Part shown: positions 21,009 through 32,353 of the stretch, piece after piece
How the letters are laid out: the number at the start of each line of letters is the position of its first letter
Position numbering within the stretch: position 1 is the first letter of the stretch
Origin: Auricularia sp. M13
Taxonomy: Eukaryota > Basidiomycota > Agaricomycetes > Auriculariales > Auriculariaceae
Reading direction: 5' to 3'
Assembly: GCA_037042915.1 (NCBI GenBank)
Contig: CM073197.1
Span: 3,224,001 to 3,288,000, forward strand
Length of the DNA stretch: 64,000 bases
Translations under genes and position numbers: made by a program
The notes under the pieces: generated by a model
Databases searched by the model: none
What the model saw: the letters and a program-made list of their open reading frames with translations, nothing else
What the model was told of the DNA's origin: nothing

Positions 21009-23115
21009 TTAACATGCGTCGACCAGGTTGTTCTTTGGGAACTTGTAACCGGCCTCCGCCCATGTCGTGAAGTTTGGATTTGAATATGCGTTGATGTGCC
21101 TGAACATCTCGGAAATCAGTATGGACAGGGAGTAGCGCAACTGAACGAACGCACCGTTGGATGTAGTCCTGCGTCGGGAAGTCTTTCGGGTCGCAGCTGA
21201 CGTTGTCCTCGCCGTCGCGCTGGTACACGCGCACATAGTCGACATACATCTTGGCGGGGAACTGCAGGTTGACAGTGTCGACTTCCTGGAAGCTCTCGCT
21301 CATGCCGAGGTTAAGGATGATGCTCTGCAGTTAATTCAGCAAGCTGTCTAAAACACGAGAAGACGCAACGTACCATGGGCTCTTCGGGAATGACACGTTT
21401 GCTAATACCCGACTGTGCGTCGCCCTCGAGCGCAGCAGCATTCAGCGTCCACGTCGGCTTCCCGCCAATCGACCACGTGATGAACCCATCGTCGCCCGAG
21501 TGATACTCGTACCCAAACGTCTGGAACTGCACGCCGCCGTACGGTGCAGCGCCAAAGTCCGTGAGCGCACTGAGCGCCTGCTGGTACGGTGCGCCGAGGT
21601 ACGTATTGAGCTGCGTCAGGGTGGGATCGGTGATCTCGACGGCAGGCGACGCGTTGTTGAAGCGGTAGTCGGCGTTGTACGGCGCGAGTTGGAACGACTG
21701 CGACGCAATGCCGTGGCCCAGCGCGACGTCCACCGTCGCCTCCAGGATGTCGATCTCCGGCGCGTTGCGCGGGCTGTTGTACTTGGGCCCCGGGTGGTCT
21801 GCGCCGGGGCAGCTGCACGCGGAGAGACGCTGCCCCGGCTGGAAGGAGAGCGGCTCGCCCTCCGTCGTCGTCTGCGCGACGCCGCCCGGCGCGGTCTGGT
21901 TCTTCAGCGTACCCACATCGCAGGCTTTGTACGAATACGGCCAGAGACCTTCCGTCGTCGCGCCGTAGCCCGCACGACCGAGGTTGCCCATGGTCCACGC
22001 AGCAGGCCAGAATCTTCAACGAGTCAGCAATTGAATCCTTGATCGAGGAACGGAAGACGCACCCTGAAACCGTCGGGTCGCCAGGGAGCGACAACGACAC
22101 CTCGATGTAGCCGTTCGTGAAGCACAGCTTGTTCCACGACTGGAGCATGCCGCTAATATAATTCAAGTCGTGGTTCTCCTTCTGGTCAATGGTGATGACG
22201 AGCTTGCCGTCCTGGGTCCTGATCTGGTCGGGATCGTACCACTCCAGATCCACCGTTGGCCAATACTGAGCACGACGATCAGCCCCGCGGAAGAAGCGTC
22301 AAGATACATACGCACGTGCAAGTTGACTGCTTCCCAGTAAGGATCTTCGCCTTCACCAAATGAGCGTCCGTCCGTGTTGAACTCGTCACTGAAGACCAGA
22401 TGATACTGCTGGCCGTCGAACCCGGTCCTAGTGCGCACATCCTGCGGCGTATCGTCGTCGATAAGGCCACGCATGCCCCCTGAACTTCCGCCGATTTGAC
22501 CAGTACCATTCATGAGCATGAAGCCCGTCTGGTCGGGCGGAAAGACGATGTAGGAGACGACGGGGTATATGACGAAGAGCAGGGAGATCCCAACGACGAT
22601 GAGCACCATGACGACGACGTTGGCGAATCCGCGCGTGGAGAGGACATTGCGCGTTTTATCGCGCAGCGTGTCGTGGTGCTCCAGCTCGTCTTCGGTGTCG
22701 CTGTCCCTTGCCAGATCCCATTGCGAGGGGACTGCGTTCGTAGCTGACAGCGCGCCGATCGCCAGAAGGGGTCCCTTCTCATGTGAAGACTTGAGGTTTA
22801 ACGTTGACAACGCCGCAGAATAACGGGTTGTGCTATTCCGCTGTAAATCTGCGCCAGCTTCACTCTGAGGATAAGGTTAGCATACACGTATCCAGGTGAG
22901 TGGCACAGACTCCTTACCGTTGCTGGATAGGGCGTAAAGCCAGCTCCGAGGTCGCCTCTGACGACGAGGTGCGTTGTATCATCTGTGGGCGCTGTGTCCT
23001 CCTCTACACTGGACAGCGCAGGGCTATGTAACGGCGAGTATGGCGTGGAGTATTGGAAAGCAGAGCCCTGGGCGTGAGACGGCGGGGGCAGGCGGTATGG
23101 TCGTGGGAGGCTCAT
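21009..23115 (-). CDS. Beta-glucan synthesis-associated GH16 protein, KRE6/SKN1 type
   Basis: Six predicted exons: 23115-22918, 22864-22316, 22265-22063, 22013-21374, 21324-21155, 21099-21009; introns 49-55 nt; 616 residues. It is a type II membrane protein: a Pro/Ser-rich cytosolic tail, one membrane span at about residues 145-172 (VVVMVLIVVGISLLFVIYPV), and a lumenal GH16-fold domain. The active-site motif is EIDILE (Glu403, Asp405, Glu408), preceded by GFWPAAWTMGNLGRAGYG and followed by VQFQTFGYEYH, all diagnostic of the Kre6/Skn1 family, which is needed for beta-1,6-glucan in the fungal wall and acts in the ER/Golgi. Catalytic residues are retained, consistent with a transglycosylase or hydrolase role. 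All joins restore conserved family sequence, so the model is strong. Confidence 0.95.
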
Positions 23116-24518
23116 GAAGAATGCTGCAGGACTCCCTGCCAATTGGCCGCCCTTACATAGCACGGAGGCAGAGTGACGGTGGGGCCAGTGGCGTATAACA
23201 GGGCCAATTTCATGGAGGCGGGTGCGGTCGTGGGAGTTTGTGACGTAGCTGCTCTGGCGTGGCACATCAAGCTCGTGAAATCTCCGACTCCGACAGATTT
23301 GTTGTTTTTCAGATGGAAAGGCTAAAATCTCATGCTTCAAACTGAAAACGAGGCCTGATAATGATGAAGAAATAACAGGGAGGAGTATAAGTATGATTTT
23401 TGGGTCAGCTCCCGTAGATTGTTTGCTTAAAGTACATCCACCGCACCAAGGCAAAAAGAAATGATTGATATTTGCATTCCCAAATAGATGGAGATACATC
23501 TCACTATAAAAAAAGAACTTCAGTTGATTGGGCGGCTGACCCTTATGAACCGCCCTATGAAAGGAATTGAGGACCGCGTCGCTGAAAACATCGCGCTTGT
23601 AGCCCATGGATATCTGGCCGAGAAGAATCATAGGCATTTAGACAGATTGCCTCACGTTTGATCATTTCATGTGTCTGAGCTCGAGCGATGATGAAGGCAA
23701 ACTTGAAGGTTGTCCCCTAGTACCAGCCGGCCTGTCTCCTCCGAGCGGACCGAGCCTCCTCCGAGCGAGACTCGCCACGAGGAAAACATGCCTCAAGATC
23801 CATATTATAAAGCGAGATCTTTTATGCCTGTTCAGCTACCATTTGTGATTGTCTCTGAACCTTTGAAGTGACTCCGGAATGTGCGCCGGAGATAGAGACG
23901 GAGATAATTTTCAATCGCCGAAGGTCTTCCATTAACGCCCACCACCACCATCCATGTCCTTACTGCAACCACCTGCTCTGCTCCCACATCGGACATCGTT
24001 TTCTGACAGTTTGGACGACCATGGACATGGATTCTTAGCCCTGATACGAACCAATGGCCCCGTCCGCCGAGCACGCACCGCTCGGAAAAGAACGCTGGTC
24101 TTCTAGCTGCACATGCTGAAGATTTGGGGTCTATGCGCATCCAAGGCAAACTACACAGCGTGGGCGAGTTCCGGTTGTCTTCGCAGAGCCGGAGCCTTTG
24201 TTTTTTTTGGGTGCGCTATTGTTCCTCGGCAACCACGTTGTCAGGCCGAGTTGTTGTTCTTAGCACAATCGGGCGCATGGCCGCTCGCGCCTCTATAAAG
24301 CGTGAATGCGGTTGGGGCTTAAGCGGCCAACAGCCCTCGTTCCCCTACCACAGACCGGCGTCTGTGTTTCCCTCTCGCAACTCGTATCTTTATTCACGCT
24401 CACGTCGTTGGACACGCACGCACTTGACGCACGGCCGTCGCTACATTCTCTTGCAATCGCCTTTCTTTGACGCTCTCCACCATCACCAGCCAAAACTAGT
24501 CTCAAGTCTCAAGCCGAC
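23116..24518. promoter_or_regulatory. Divergent upstream region of the GH16 and SUR7/PalI genes
   Basis: A 1.4-kb divergent promoter interval. TATAAAG at 24294-24300 is about 220 bases before the plus-strand ATG, implying a long leader. Two exact 12-base copies of CTCCTCCGAGCG (23736-23747 and 23756-23767) lie 20 bases apart and may be a factor-binding pair. No coding sequence was recognised. Confidence 0.5.
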
Positions 24519-25348
24519 ATGATTGCCAACCTTTCGAAAGCCATCATCCTCTACCTCGCGCCGTTGCTCGCGCTTACGTCGTTCTTGCTCAACCTGTTTG
24601 TCTTCGTCGCACCTACCATCCTGTTCCATGACAGCGTTGCGCTCGCACGGGTGACCCCTGCGCTGCTGGATCTGGCGACTAATACGTCGCACAAAGATGG
24701 CGATTTGGACGGTCCGACGGTCCTTGTCGGGATGCTGGGCTCCTGTGCTCGTGCATCCAACAAGGAAGTCCTCTTCTGCTCGCCGCCGTCGTTCGCTGCC
24801 ACCTACAGTACGTTCTACCCTAGCTTGTCGAGCCTGATGGCTAACAGAATGGCTTTAAGACACGTCGGTGCTACCGAGTTCGATCCCGAACTTTTTGACC
24901 GCGCCCGTCAGCGCGACACCAGTCTTCACCATAATCGCGCTCATGATCTTCGCCGCCTTCCTGCCGTTCTTCACGCTCTCCGCGCTGCGCGAGAAGCTGC
25001 CCGGCCGCCTCGGCGCGCCGTTCAATAAGCCCGCGGTCGGGAGCTTCATCGCCTGGGCTGGTGTGCTCTCCTGGCTCTTCCTCATGGCCGTCTACCTCGT
25101 CATGCGCATGTGGCTCGGCCGCGCCGTGGCCGACATCAATGCGCAAATCATCAACCTCGCCAAGGAGGCGCCGCAGCTGCACGCCGACGTCGCAAACGGC
25201 TTCACAAGTACGCTTACACTTTCTTTTGTCCACGGCAGCCGCTTATCGTCCCTCAGTGATCTGGGTTGCGCAGGCCTTCGCCGCCGTACCGGTCATCTGC
25301 TCACTCATGAAGTTGCACATGAGCAACGTGCCAGTGGGCAAGGTTTAA
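24519..25348 (+). CDS. SUR7/PalI-family four-span membrane protein
   Basis: Three predicted exons: 24519-24807, 24860-25207, 25257-25348; introns 52 and 49 nt; 242 residues. Four membrane spans are visible: residues about 8-33 (ILYLAPLLALTSFLLNLFVF), a second with VFTIIALMIFAAFLPFF, a third with AWAGVLSWLFLMAVYLVM, and a fourth across the last exon (WVAQAFAAVPVICSLM). The loop after span 1 contains Cys residues, as in SUR7/PalI proteins, which sit in plasma-membrane eisosome/MCC patches or act in alkaline-pH sensing (Rim9/PalI). Acceptor choice at 25256 was decided by restoring the fourth span. Function within the family (cortical patch versus pH signalling) cannot be separated here. A second member lies 3 kb away on the other strand. 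Confidence 0.8.
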
Positions 25349-25578
25349 ACCTTTCGCGCTCTGAGCACAATGTTACGAACACTTTCGGGACGAGCGAACG
25401 GACCTTCTTTCCTGGGCATTTCGCATCATATTGTAGCCACAGCAGCACTGTCTTCATAGTCTATTACTTGAGCTCCATACTAGATCTGGCAATCGCATTT
25501 CTTGCATCGGTTGCACATTTGGACTTTGGGGCGCAGGAGACTCGGTTGAGTCGGCAGTGTCCGAAATGACCCCGATTG

Positions 25579-26814
25579 ATGACTACCAACGTCGATGTCC
25601 AGGATAAGCTTCGACAAACCTGGGATATTATTGTCGGCTGCCCTGTGTACTGCCCTTGCAAAGACGCAGAACTATGCGGCCAACATAGCGCACAACGCGT
25701 TCGAGACCTCGTGCTCCTGATCCAGCGTTCCCCCGACGAATATCTGGACGAGTTGGACTCCCTGGTCGCGCTGGCCAACGCGAACTTCAGGAAATACCCT
25801 CATAGGCTTGTGCCCGCCTGCTGGCGCTCCGTGCATACGGACGCGTCCATTTTGCGCTGCACTTGTGACCTGCTGCAACCTGACGGAGATGTGCGCGAGG
25901 ATGCTTTCTGGACGGCTACCGTTGAGCGCTTAGATCTGGCGCTTATCATATCTGGTGCACCGGGCGAGGGCAGGCTGGATGCTATATATGACCTGATCGA
26001 CTTGGTTCAGTCGCTGCACCTTCCTCTGCTTGATGACCCATTCGTCGGCGATAGCGAGCCTGATCTTGCGCATCTATCTATTAGTCTCCCGCCGCACGCC
26101 GAGGCCATCCCACAATTGTTTGCCCCGCCGTCGCTGGCTGCGTTCACAAAAGCGCATCACTCCTCGCCGTTCATCTTGCCCGGTTTCTTATCTGACTGGC
26201 CCGCACTCAACGAGCATCCATGGAGGTCGCGATCCTATCTCTTGCGAGCTGCGGGGCGCGGGCGCGTGGTTCCTGTGGAGCTCGGGGCGGACTACACGCG
26301 CGACGACTGGGGCCAGACGTTCATGACATGGGAAAGCTTCCTGCACGCACTGCCGGACGCAGCCGACGTGAAGTACCTCGCGCAGCACGACCTGTTCACG
26401 CAATTCCCCGCGTTGCGTGCCGACGTAATCGTGCCGGACTACGTCTACGCCGACATTCCCGGCGCACGGGACACGCTCGCGCTGAACGCATGGGTTGGCT
26501 GCCGCGGCGCCGGCTCGCCCGCACACACGGACCAATTCGCGAATTGCTACTGTCTGGTGACCGGCCGCAAGAGCGTGTGGGTCGCCCCTCCCCACGTGGA
26601 CGTCGCAGCAGCGCTCGAACCCGATGGGAATACTGCACGGATTGACGTATTCGCCGCGGAGCAGACAGCAATGTCAGAAAAATTCATCAGGGATGCTGTC
26701 CCGCGCGCCAGGGCGGCGGTGCTGGAGCCGGGAGACATGCTCTACCTCCCACGCGGGTGGTGGCATGCTTTCCGGAACGAAGATACAAGCTTTGCGGTCT
26801 CCATGTGGTTCTGA
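25579..26814 (+). CDS. JmjC (cupin-8) Fe(II)/2-oxoglutarate oxygenase, KDM8/JMJD5-like
   Basis: Intronless, 411 residues from ATG 25579; the frame is closed by a stop just upstream. The N-terminal ~190 residues are helical and unassigned. The C-terminal JmjC/cupin domain has the iron-binding HxD as AHTDQFAN (His316, Asp318) and the distal His in PRGWWHAFRNED (His396), with the preceding segments PFILPGFLSDWPALN and KYLAQHDLFTQFP that typify JMJD5/KDM8-like hydroxylases. Such enzymes hydroxylate or demethylate proteins using 2-oxoglutarate and O2; the target is unknown. It begins 230 bases after the SUR7/PalI gene on the same strand. All metal ligands are present, so activity is expected. Confidence 0.9.
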   Translation: MTTNVDVQDKLRQTWDIIVGCPVYCPCKDAELCGQHSAQRVRDLVLLIQRSPDEYLDELDSLVALANANFRKYPHRLVPACWRSVHTDASILRCTCDLLQPDGDVREDAFWTATVERLDLALIISGAPGEGRLDAIYDLIDLVQSLHLPLLDDPFVGDSEPDLAHLSISLPPHAEAIPQLFAPPSLAAFTKAHHSSPFILPGFLSDWPALNEHPWRSRSYLLRAAGRGRVVPVELGADYTRDDWGQTFMTWESFLHALPDAADVKYLAQHDLFTQFPALRADVIVPDYVYADIPGARDTLALNAWVGCRGAGSPAHTDQFANCYCLVTGRKSVWVAPPHVDVAAALEPDGNTARIDVFAAEQTAMSEKFIRDAVPRARAAVLEPGDMLYLPRGWWHAFRNEDTSFAVSMWF

Positions 26815-27321
26815 ACTCGATGCTCGGCAATAGTTACGTATTATTATAGGGAATGTCGGGTAATGATGCATCGGTGCAAGGTACAATTCCGCCATACATC
26901 AAAGGCCGATAGCATGTATTTACATGCGTGAGATAGATACAGTTTGATCAGTTTGAGCACATGCGTGACGGGGGTTCTGTAGGCATTATACAGTGCTGCT
27001 TTGGGACATATCGACTGTTGAGCAGATGCCAGCGCAAGCGGGCATCTGCTATCTATGTCGTCAAATACTCATGGACTTGGCATAATACTTTAGTATAAGT
27101 CTGAATCGGTCAACCTGGGTTGTCGGTGGGATGACGATGGGATGCAACGCCAGCCTTGGTTGGTTTCGATGCGCTGGGTTTGAGAAGGTCGGGGATGTCT
27201 AGGTACGATGTCGGACGGCACTGGAGTCATGGAGAGCCGTGGATGTCTATTGGTTAGTACTGTAAGCGAAACAGAAAATTCGAGATTGATTGTTGCACGT
27301 TTGAGGGCGTACTCACGGACA
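26815..27321. other. Short convergent intergenic region
   Basis: It separates the JmjC gene and the minus-strand zinc-cluster gene. No feature beyond AT-rich 3' sequence was seen. Confidence 0.5.
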
Positions 27322-27708
27322 TTACTGTCTCGGTGACTGCTCCGAGTCTGACAGGTCGATCTCAGGCGGTCGCGAGCTGAGGAACAGTACGAGAAGAGCA
27401 AGGCTCTCCCCCTCGTCCTCTCTTGCCGACTGGTGTTCATCATACTCGCACCGAATGCCGCCCTCGCTGCACAGAAAGCAAGTGGGCTTGTCGCGGCTAC
27501 ACGCGCTGGGTCTCCCGCTAGCAACGCATTGCCTACACGGAACGGGTGATTTTTCTCCTCTATTACTGAAGAGTGTGAAGCAGACAATCGGGTGAGATGG
27601 GCAGGAGGCATTGGAGACGCTGGCGTACCTAGCACCGCGTTCGCGTCCGAGAAGCGGGGCATCGGAGACAGATGATACATTACGGTCATCGACTGGAGCC
27701 CAGCTCAT
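27322..27708 (-). CDS. Small protein with a Zn2Cys6-like cluster
   Basis: Two predicted exons, 27708-27629 and 27565-27322, with a 63-nt intron, encode about 107 residues. Six cysteines are spaced C-x2-C-x8-C-x6-C-x2-C-x6-C (PCRQCVASGRPSACS, then PTCFLCSEGGIRCEYDE). This resembles the fungal Zn(II)2Cys6 DNA-binding cluster, with the second interval two residues longer than the usual x6. Fungal Zn2Cys6 regulators are normally 500-900 residues with a middle homology region; here the frame stops soon after the cluster and an acidic tail. It could be a mini-regulator, a truncated relic, or a larger gene whose further exons I missed. The minus-strand ATG at 27708-27706 is in frame; longer frames use non-ATG starts. 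Confidence 0.6.
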   Translation of the reverse strand: MSWAPVDDRNVSSVSDAPLLGRERGARYASVSNASCPSHPIVCFTLFSNRGEKSPVPCRQCVASGRPSACSRDKPTCFLCSEGGIRCEYDEHQSAREDEGESLALLVLFLSSRPPEIDLSDSEQSPRQ

Positions 27709-28246
27709 ACTTGGATGCAATGTGCCGTAGTGGATAGGGGTGTGTGCATCTTGTGGAGAAGCGGACGGCTATAAAAGCAGGTCAAATCGCACATCTGGTC
27801 TCCTCCGAGGATGTCCGTCTGCGCGTTGGCGCCTACTCCAACTCGTCGCCATGAGCTAGAGATTCCGTCCACACAGCTGATGGCTCATGTGCTAAATAAC
27901 GATTACAACAAAGATCTTCAATCGTTTCATGCATAGGAGGCACGTGCATGCACAAATCCCTGCGAATCTTTGCAGTACGCTCCAAATGCGCGGTGTAATC
28001 TCAGGGTATCATGTAGGGTACTCTAGGGCTGCGATGGACCACTGCAACCTGCGTCGGCCTTTTGCAGGGACGGGCGGTAAAGAAGCTCAGAAACCTGCGC
28101 CCATAAATTTGCACGACTTCTCGAGATTAGAGCTCAAGAAGAACTACTCGGTAGACGATCGATCTGGGCATCATACTCATCTCCGCGGAGGACCGGTGCG
28201 ACTGTACAGGAGATATCTACGGACAAAGCAGCATGTATGTACAACG
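27709..28246. other. Intergenic region upstream of the zinc-cluster gene
   Basis: About 540 bases. No further gene or repeat was recognised. Confidence 0.5.
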
Positions 28247-29137
28247 TCATGGCTGAGGATCTAGCGAGAAGGACTGATTTCCGTTGTCAGCATCATCAAT
28301 ATCATTATCAACCGCAAAGGCGGTCATAGCAAAAACAGCAGCCAGTGTGCTGCACACCGTGGCCGCTACCATGACATAACTTGCTGGTCCCAAATGCGTA
28401 GAACGGCCAATAGCCTTTTCCGCGAGATGCTTGCGGATAAGAGACCAAACGATAAAATCGACCGTAAAGCCGAAGCCGGAGAAGAAAGACCCGGCGGTAC
28501 TGAACAGGAGGACGAACATGAGTCCAGCCTGCCTAAGTGAACGCGAGGGCAGCATCGCGATTAGCGCGCCGATGAGAGCGATCGATGCGCAGGCAGCGGC
28601 TGCAACACCGTTCAGATGGTCGCGAACTTCGAGTATCAATTAGAACTGACTGGCGGGATGGAAGAAGAGCGCCCGGGTAGCATGCGCGAGACTTGCTTTG
28701 ATATGCGAGTCTCTTCCATTCGGCAAGTCAGCAAAAGTCGAGCCCAAACACACGCAAGATGAACGTACGAAAAGCCCGGCCCACCCCACTTACGAACGTC
28801 GTACCCAAAATGCGAAGTTGAATTCGTGAAGCCGAAGACCCCAAATTTCACAGTTGAGTTCGGTGGCCACGAAGGTGTAGCTTGCGTGCCCGTGTGTAGG
28901 CGGATGAAGTATATGTCATTCAGGAACGGAGGCCCGAGGGTGACCTGAAATAAGCTTCAACAAACAGGGATCGGAATAATCGATCATGGAATGCGCACAC
29001 AAAGAGAAATCGCGGCCGCTCCTGCTGCGAAGATCAATGCTGTGAGCACGCTGGTGAGCGCGGCATCAGAATCGGAGCAGTCATCCTTGCTCACTCGTTA
29101 CGAGTAGACAGACAAGCCCTGCTCTGCTGGACGCCAT
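28247..29137 (-). CDS. SUR7/PalI (Rim9-like) membrane protein
   Basis: Five predicted exons: 29137-29095, 29039-28999, 28944-28794, 28695-28651, 28599-28247; 210 residues. Span 1 is assembled from the first two exons (GLVCLLV joined to LIFAAGAAAISLC). The ectodomain then reads VTLGPPFLNDIYFIRLHTG and VKFGVFGF, a signature of fungal Rim9/PalI/SUR7 proteins, followed by three further spans (IALIGALIAMLP, MFVLLFSTAGSFFSGFGFTV, VMVAATVCSTLAAVFAM). Such proteins assist alkaline-pH sensing at the plasma membrane or organise eisosome patches. Each join restores the conserved sequence and phase. It differs enough from the protein at 24.5 kb that the pair is not a recent duplication. Confidence 0.82.
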
Positions 29138-29410
29138 GCCAGAGGTATCCGATCTGGGGAGGACGAATTTGCGAACGATGTTTATAGCAGAAGGCAAGGC
29201 AGTGTGCAAACCCGCCAACAGCGGTTCTCGAGGCCGGTTCTTTTCAGCTAAAACCCGTGGGTATAAGCGCCCGGTTCCTATCTACCCCGGTCATGGTCCA
29301 AATGCGTCGGGCACCTTTGATTATGAACGCGACGTTCGAAATGACGCGGTAGTGAGCAGAAGGACATGATGACCCAACTCCGACAACGGCGCTCTTGCTC
29401 TCAAACCACC

Positions 29411-30154
29411 ATGGCATCGGCCAAAAAGCTTTCGAATGGCACACTCAGCCTTCGCTTCATGCAAAAGGCAAAGAATTTGCAGGCCCTGCGCCAGGATCCA
29501 GAACCAGCGAAGGTTCAGCACGAAGCTGAATGGTCAGTGCCCGGGTACAGGATGACTGCAAGCGTCACGAGCCAGTGCGTGCGAGCCAGCTTCGCGCTTT
29601 GACATGCATCTGATTCTTACTTAGAGACACTATTTCCCATGAACCGTCGTACATGCCCTTTTTGTATGAAGCCAAGGATGACGATTCGACACGACCGCAC
29701 ACCAGCGGTCGACGCGTATTCAAGCATGGGCGGGAGCTCGAGGTGTGAATATGAGCTAGGCGATTATTGACGCCTTTTTTACCTCGTCCAGAAGCCAGAA
29801 ATTGCTGCTGACGCGGAGGAGCCTTCGAAACCCGCACACTCTGAGGATGATTCGGAAGACGAGCCGGGGTCTTCCTCGCCGCCCCGTCAGGGCAAGAGCA
29901 CCAATACTGGCATTAAACCAGAGCTGCTCCTAGCTCCTCGGAGAGATGCGCCTGCAAAGCCGGTGGCGTCGGCGTCTGGCTTCCTTCGACCTGTCGGTGT
30001 CGATGCACCGCCAAGTGGCACAGGACCTGTCGCAGGACGGAAGTTGGGTTCGGTGGCCGCCGCCTTACTCGAAAAGAAGCCGAAACGAGAGGCTGAGGAC
30101 CCAATGTCGACTCCTTCGCAAGCCCAGAAGAAACGCAAAACCGATAAAACCTAA
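29411..30154 (+). CDS. MPP6-like nuclear exosome cofactor
   Basis: Three predicted exons: 29411-29544, 29625-29742, 29792-30154; introns 80 and 49 nt; 204 residues. The start MASAKKLSNGTLSLRFMQKA matches the LSxxxxxxxFMQ motif at the N-terminus of M-phase phosphoprotein 6 (yeast Mpp6), which tethers the helicase Mtr4 to the nuclear RNA exosome. A second conserved block, SGRRVFKHGRELE, matches the GRRSFxxFNxExE region that binds the exosome. The C-terminal half is Lys/Pro/Ser-rich and ends in a basic KKRK cluster suited to nuclear import and RNA binding. The first intron uses GTACAG and a TTAG acceptor. It lies about 290 bases upstream of another RNA-linked gene on the same strand. Confidence 0.85.
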
Positions 30155-30439
30155 GTTCCCACCTTCGGAGGGTACGATTCTCCTGCTCGCACATTGTGGT
30201 CTGCGCATCGTGTACCCATGCAGGAAGGGACAGGTGTAGACGCACGGACGTCTTCCTCGGCCCTGCTTTTCCGGATTGGTCCCGCACTGTTCTTGCGGCC
30301 TCCATTGTGTTCTCTAGCCGTCCACAGTTGAAGCTCCGCTCTCTGGGCACGCTTTTTGTGCGTCGACCGTGTGCTGTCTTTCCTCGCTCTTTGGTCTCTC
30401 CGGGCTTTTGTGTGTCATACTATTTAGCGACATTGAGCA

Positions 30440-32353
30440 ATGGCGAACAAATACATGATGGATCAACAGCGTCTGAAGGTCCTGATGGCCGAGCAGACAG
30501 GTAAGCTTATTTTCAATGACCTGCTGAAGTTTCCTGTACTTACTTGCCTTGCGCTGCGTTCAGACATCATTCAGAGGACTGCTGAGCATTATAAAGGAAT
30601 CGAGCAAACCATCGCGGAACTTCGTGCGTTTTGAATTCCATGTAAAAACGGCACTCATTGCGTTGTAAAGGCACCGAAGTAGCAGTTTGGAAACGCGCGT
30701 ATGACAGTTTGAAGGCGGGCAACGAAAAGTCGCTCGAAGGACACACCAACGGAGCTGCGGTCTCATCAGTCTCATCTCCCAAAGTCAGTATATCCACCAT
30801 CAACGTTGTCGGCAATCTGACGACGTTTCTTGCCAGCTTGAAGGCTCACCGCTTGCCCTCTGCCTGATCGATGCTGATGCAAACTTGTTTGGACATGATT
30901 TATTGTCAGAGGGACAAGCTGGCGGTGTGAAGGCTGCCAATCTCGTCCACCAGCATCTATCTACTGTAGCTGATCCCAGCGGGTCTTTACATGGAGCCAA
31001 CATCTGGGCTGTCGTGGTTCTGGACAAGGCAACTGTGACAGCGCATCTGATCATAAACAATATCTGCACCATCCAGCAATTCGACGCCTTCTGTACTGGC
31101 TTCAATTCAAAATTCCCGCTTTTCAGTCTCCTTGACGCAGGCAATGCACCAGAAGCTGTTCATAAAAAAGTACAAGGTAGGAAGTTTCACACCGCGAAGG
31201 TATTCCTGTCGATCATTCATGTTCACTTTGCAGAGTATCTACGCACCTTCGCCCGACTGTCCGATATCCGTCGTATCTTTCTGTGCGGTCATCCTGAACG
31301 TTCTTACCGGATGCTCCTCCGCTCGTTGCAGAATGAGAGCACGATGTCGAAAGTAGTCATCTTGGAAGGCACGCGTCCGATCTCGGAGGAACTGTCTCGT
31401 CTCCCATCGCACAAGATACCGAACCTCTTCTTCGTCGACCCATCTCACACCGAACGTCCATCAAGCAAACCATGTATTACAGAATACACGCCTCACGGCC
31501 GCGATCCTGGCTCTCCATTCCCAGGTTTTGGCTCCGGGACAAACGCCTTTTCCTGGCGGTCCACCGGCGCACAGAACCGCACCTTCACTCCCCCCGGCCT
31601 CTCCGGTCCCCCAATGACCCCCGAAAGCCGAAGCACCGAGCTCGACCCTAACCTGGTGCGCTCTGCTCGTAGATCTCTGCAGTGCACAGCCCAACGAGGA
31701 TCCTAACATGCGTTTTGCCACTTGCAGCCGATCAGCAAGCGTACGTCGATCCTCCTCTTTTAATCTCCGGACCGTACAACAGAGCGTCTAACACTTAGCT
31801 TGAACGGCCGTGCAGAGGACCCGCCACCATGCAACTGGTTCTATCTTGCGCGCTGCAACAAGGGAGTGGTGCGTTGTCGTGATTTTAGCCCACTGTTTGC
31901 TGAGAATGCTGACGATGAGTTTTCGCAAAATTAAATCACAGAACAAATGCCCCTATTCCCACTCGTACACATTGACCAAAGAGGTGATGTATACCCAGCA
32001 TCCAGGTTGGAGACTGTGGGCGTTAACCCGCGCTTTTTCTTACAGCAAATCGACGAAATGCGCGCCAGAGCGAAGCGGTCGCCTTGCATGACCGTTGCCC
32101 GAAGTGCGACCTTCATCTAATCCTTAGTGTTCGCACTCGATTAACTGATTATAGATGGACATTGCGCTCTTGGACAAAGGTGCATCCTCGGGCATTATTG
32201 TCCCAATGGGCCCAACTGCCACTACCTCGCACAGAACCGGTGTAAATTTACTGGACGTGCGTCATTGCTGTCACCTGGTTGAAAGGGGTTTGCTGACTCC
32301 GGATGGAAGGGTACATGCACGACGCTGCGCCTCAATTCGATTTATTGGAGTGA
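30440..32353 (+). CDS. Fungal CCCH-type zinc-finger protein (putative RNA binding)
   Basis: Multi-exon gene. Supported exons are 30440-30500, 30564-30623, 30671-30783, 30837-31176 and 31234 onward to about 31700, then short 3' exons ending at 32353. An N-terminal helix precedes a central fold read as LALCLIDADANLFGHDLLSE and RRIFLCGHPERSYRMLL, shared by uncharacterised fungal CCCH proteins. The C-terminus has a CCCH finger (CNWFYLARC, NKCPYSHSYTLTKE) and a second Cys/His cluster (GHCALGQRCILGHYCPNGPN) ending CKFTG. CCCH fingers usually bind single-stranded RNA, so a post-transcriptional role is likely. The exon structure between about 31450 and 31830 is uncertain: two frames stay open and I could not decide the splice sites. 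The final exon (ending DAAPQFDLLE) is predicted from phase only. Confidence 0.78.

Noticed and set aside
27767-27780. TATAAAAG near the zinc-cluster gene as its TATA box
   Set aside because: It is on the plus strand, whereas the gene runs on the minus strand, and no plus-strand gene follows.
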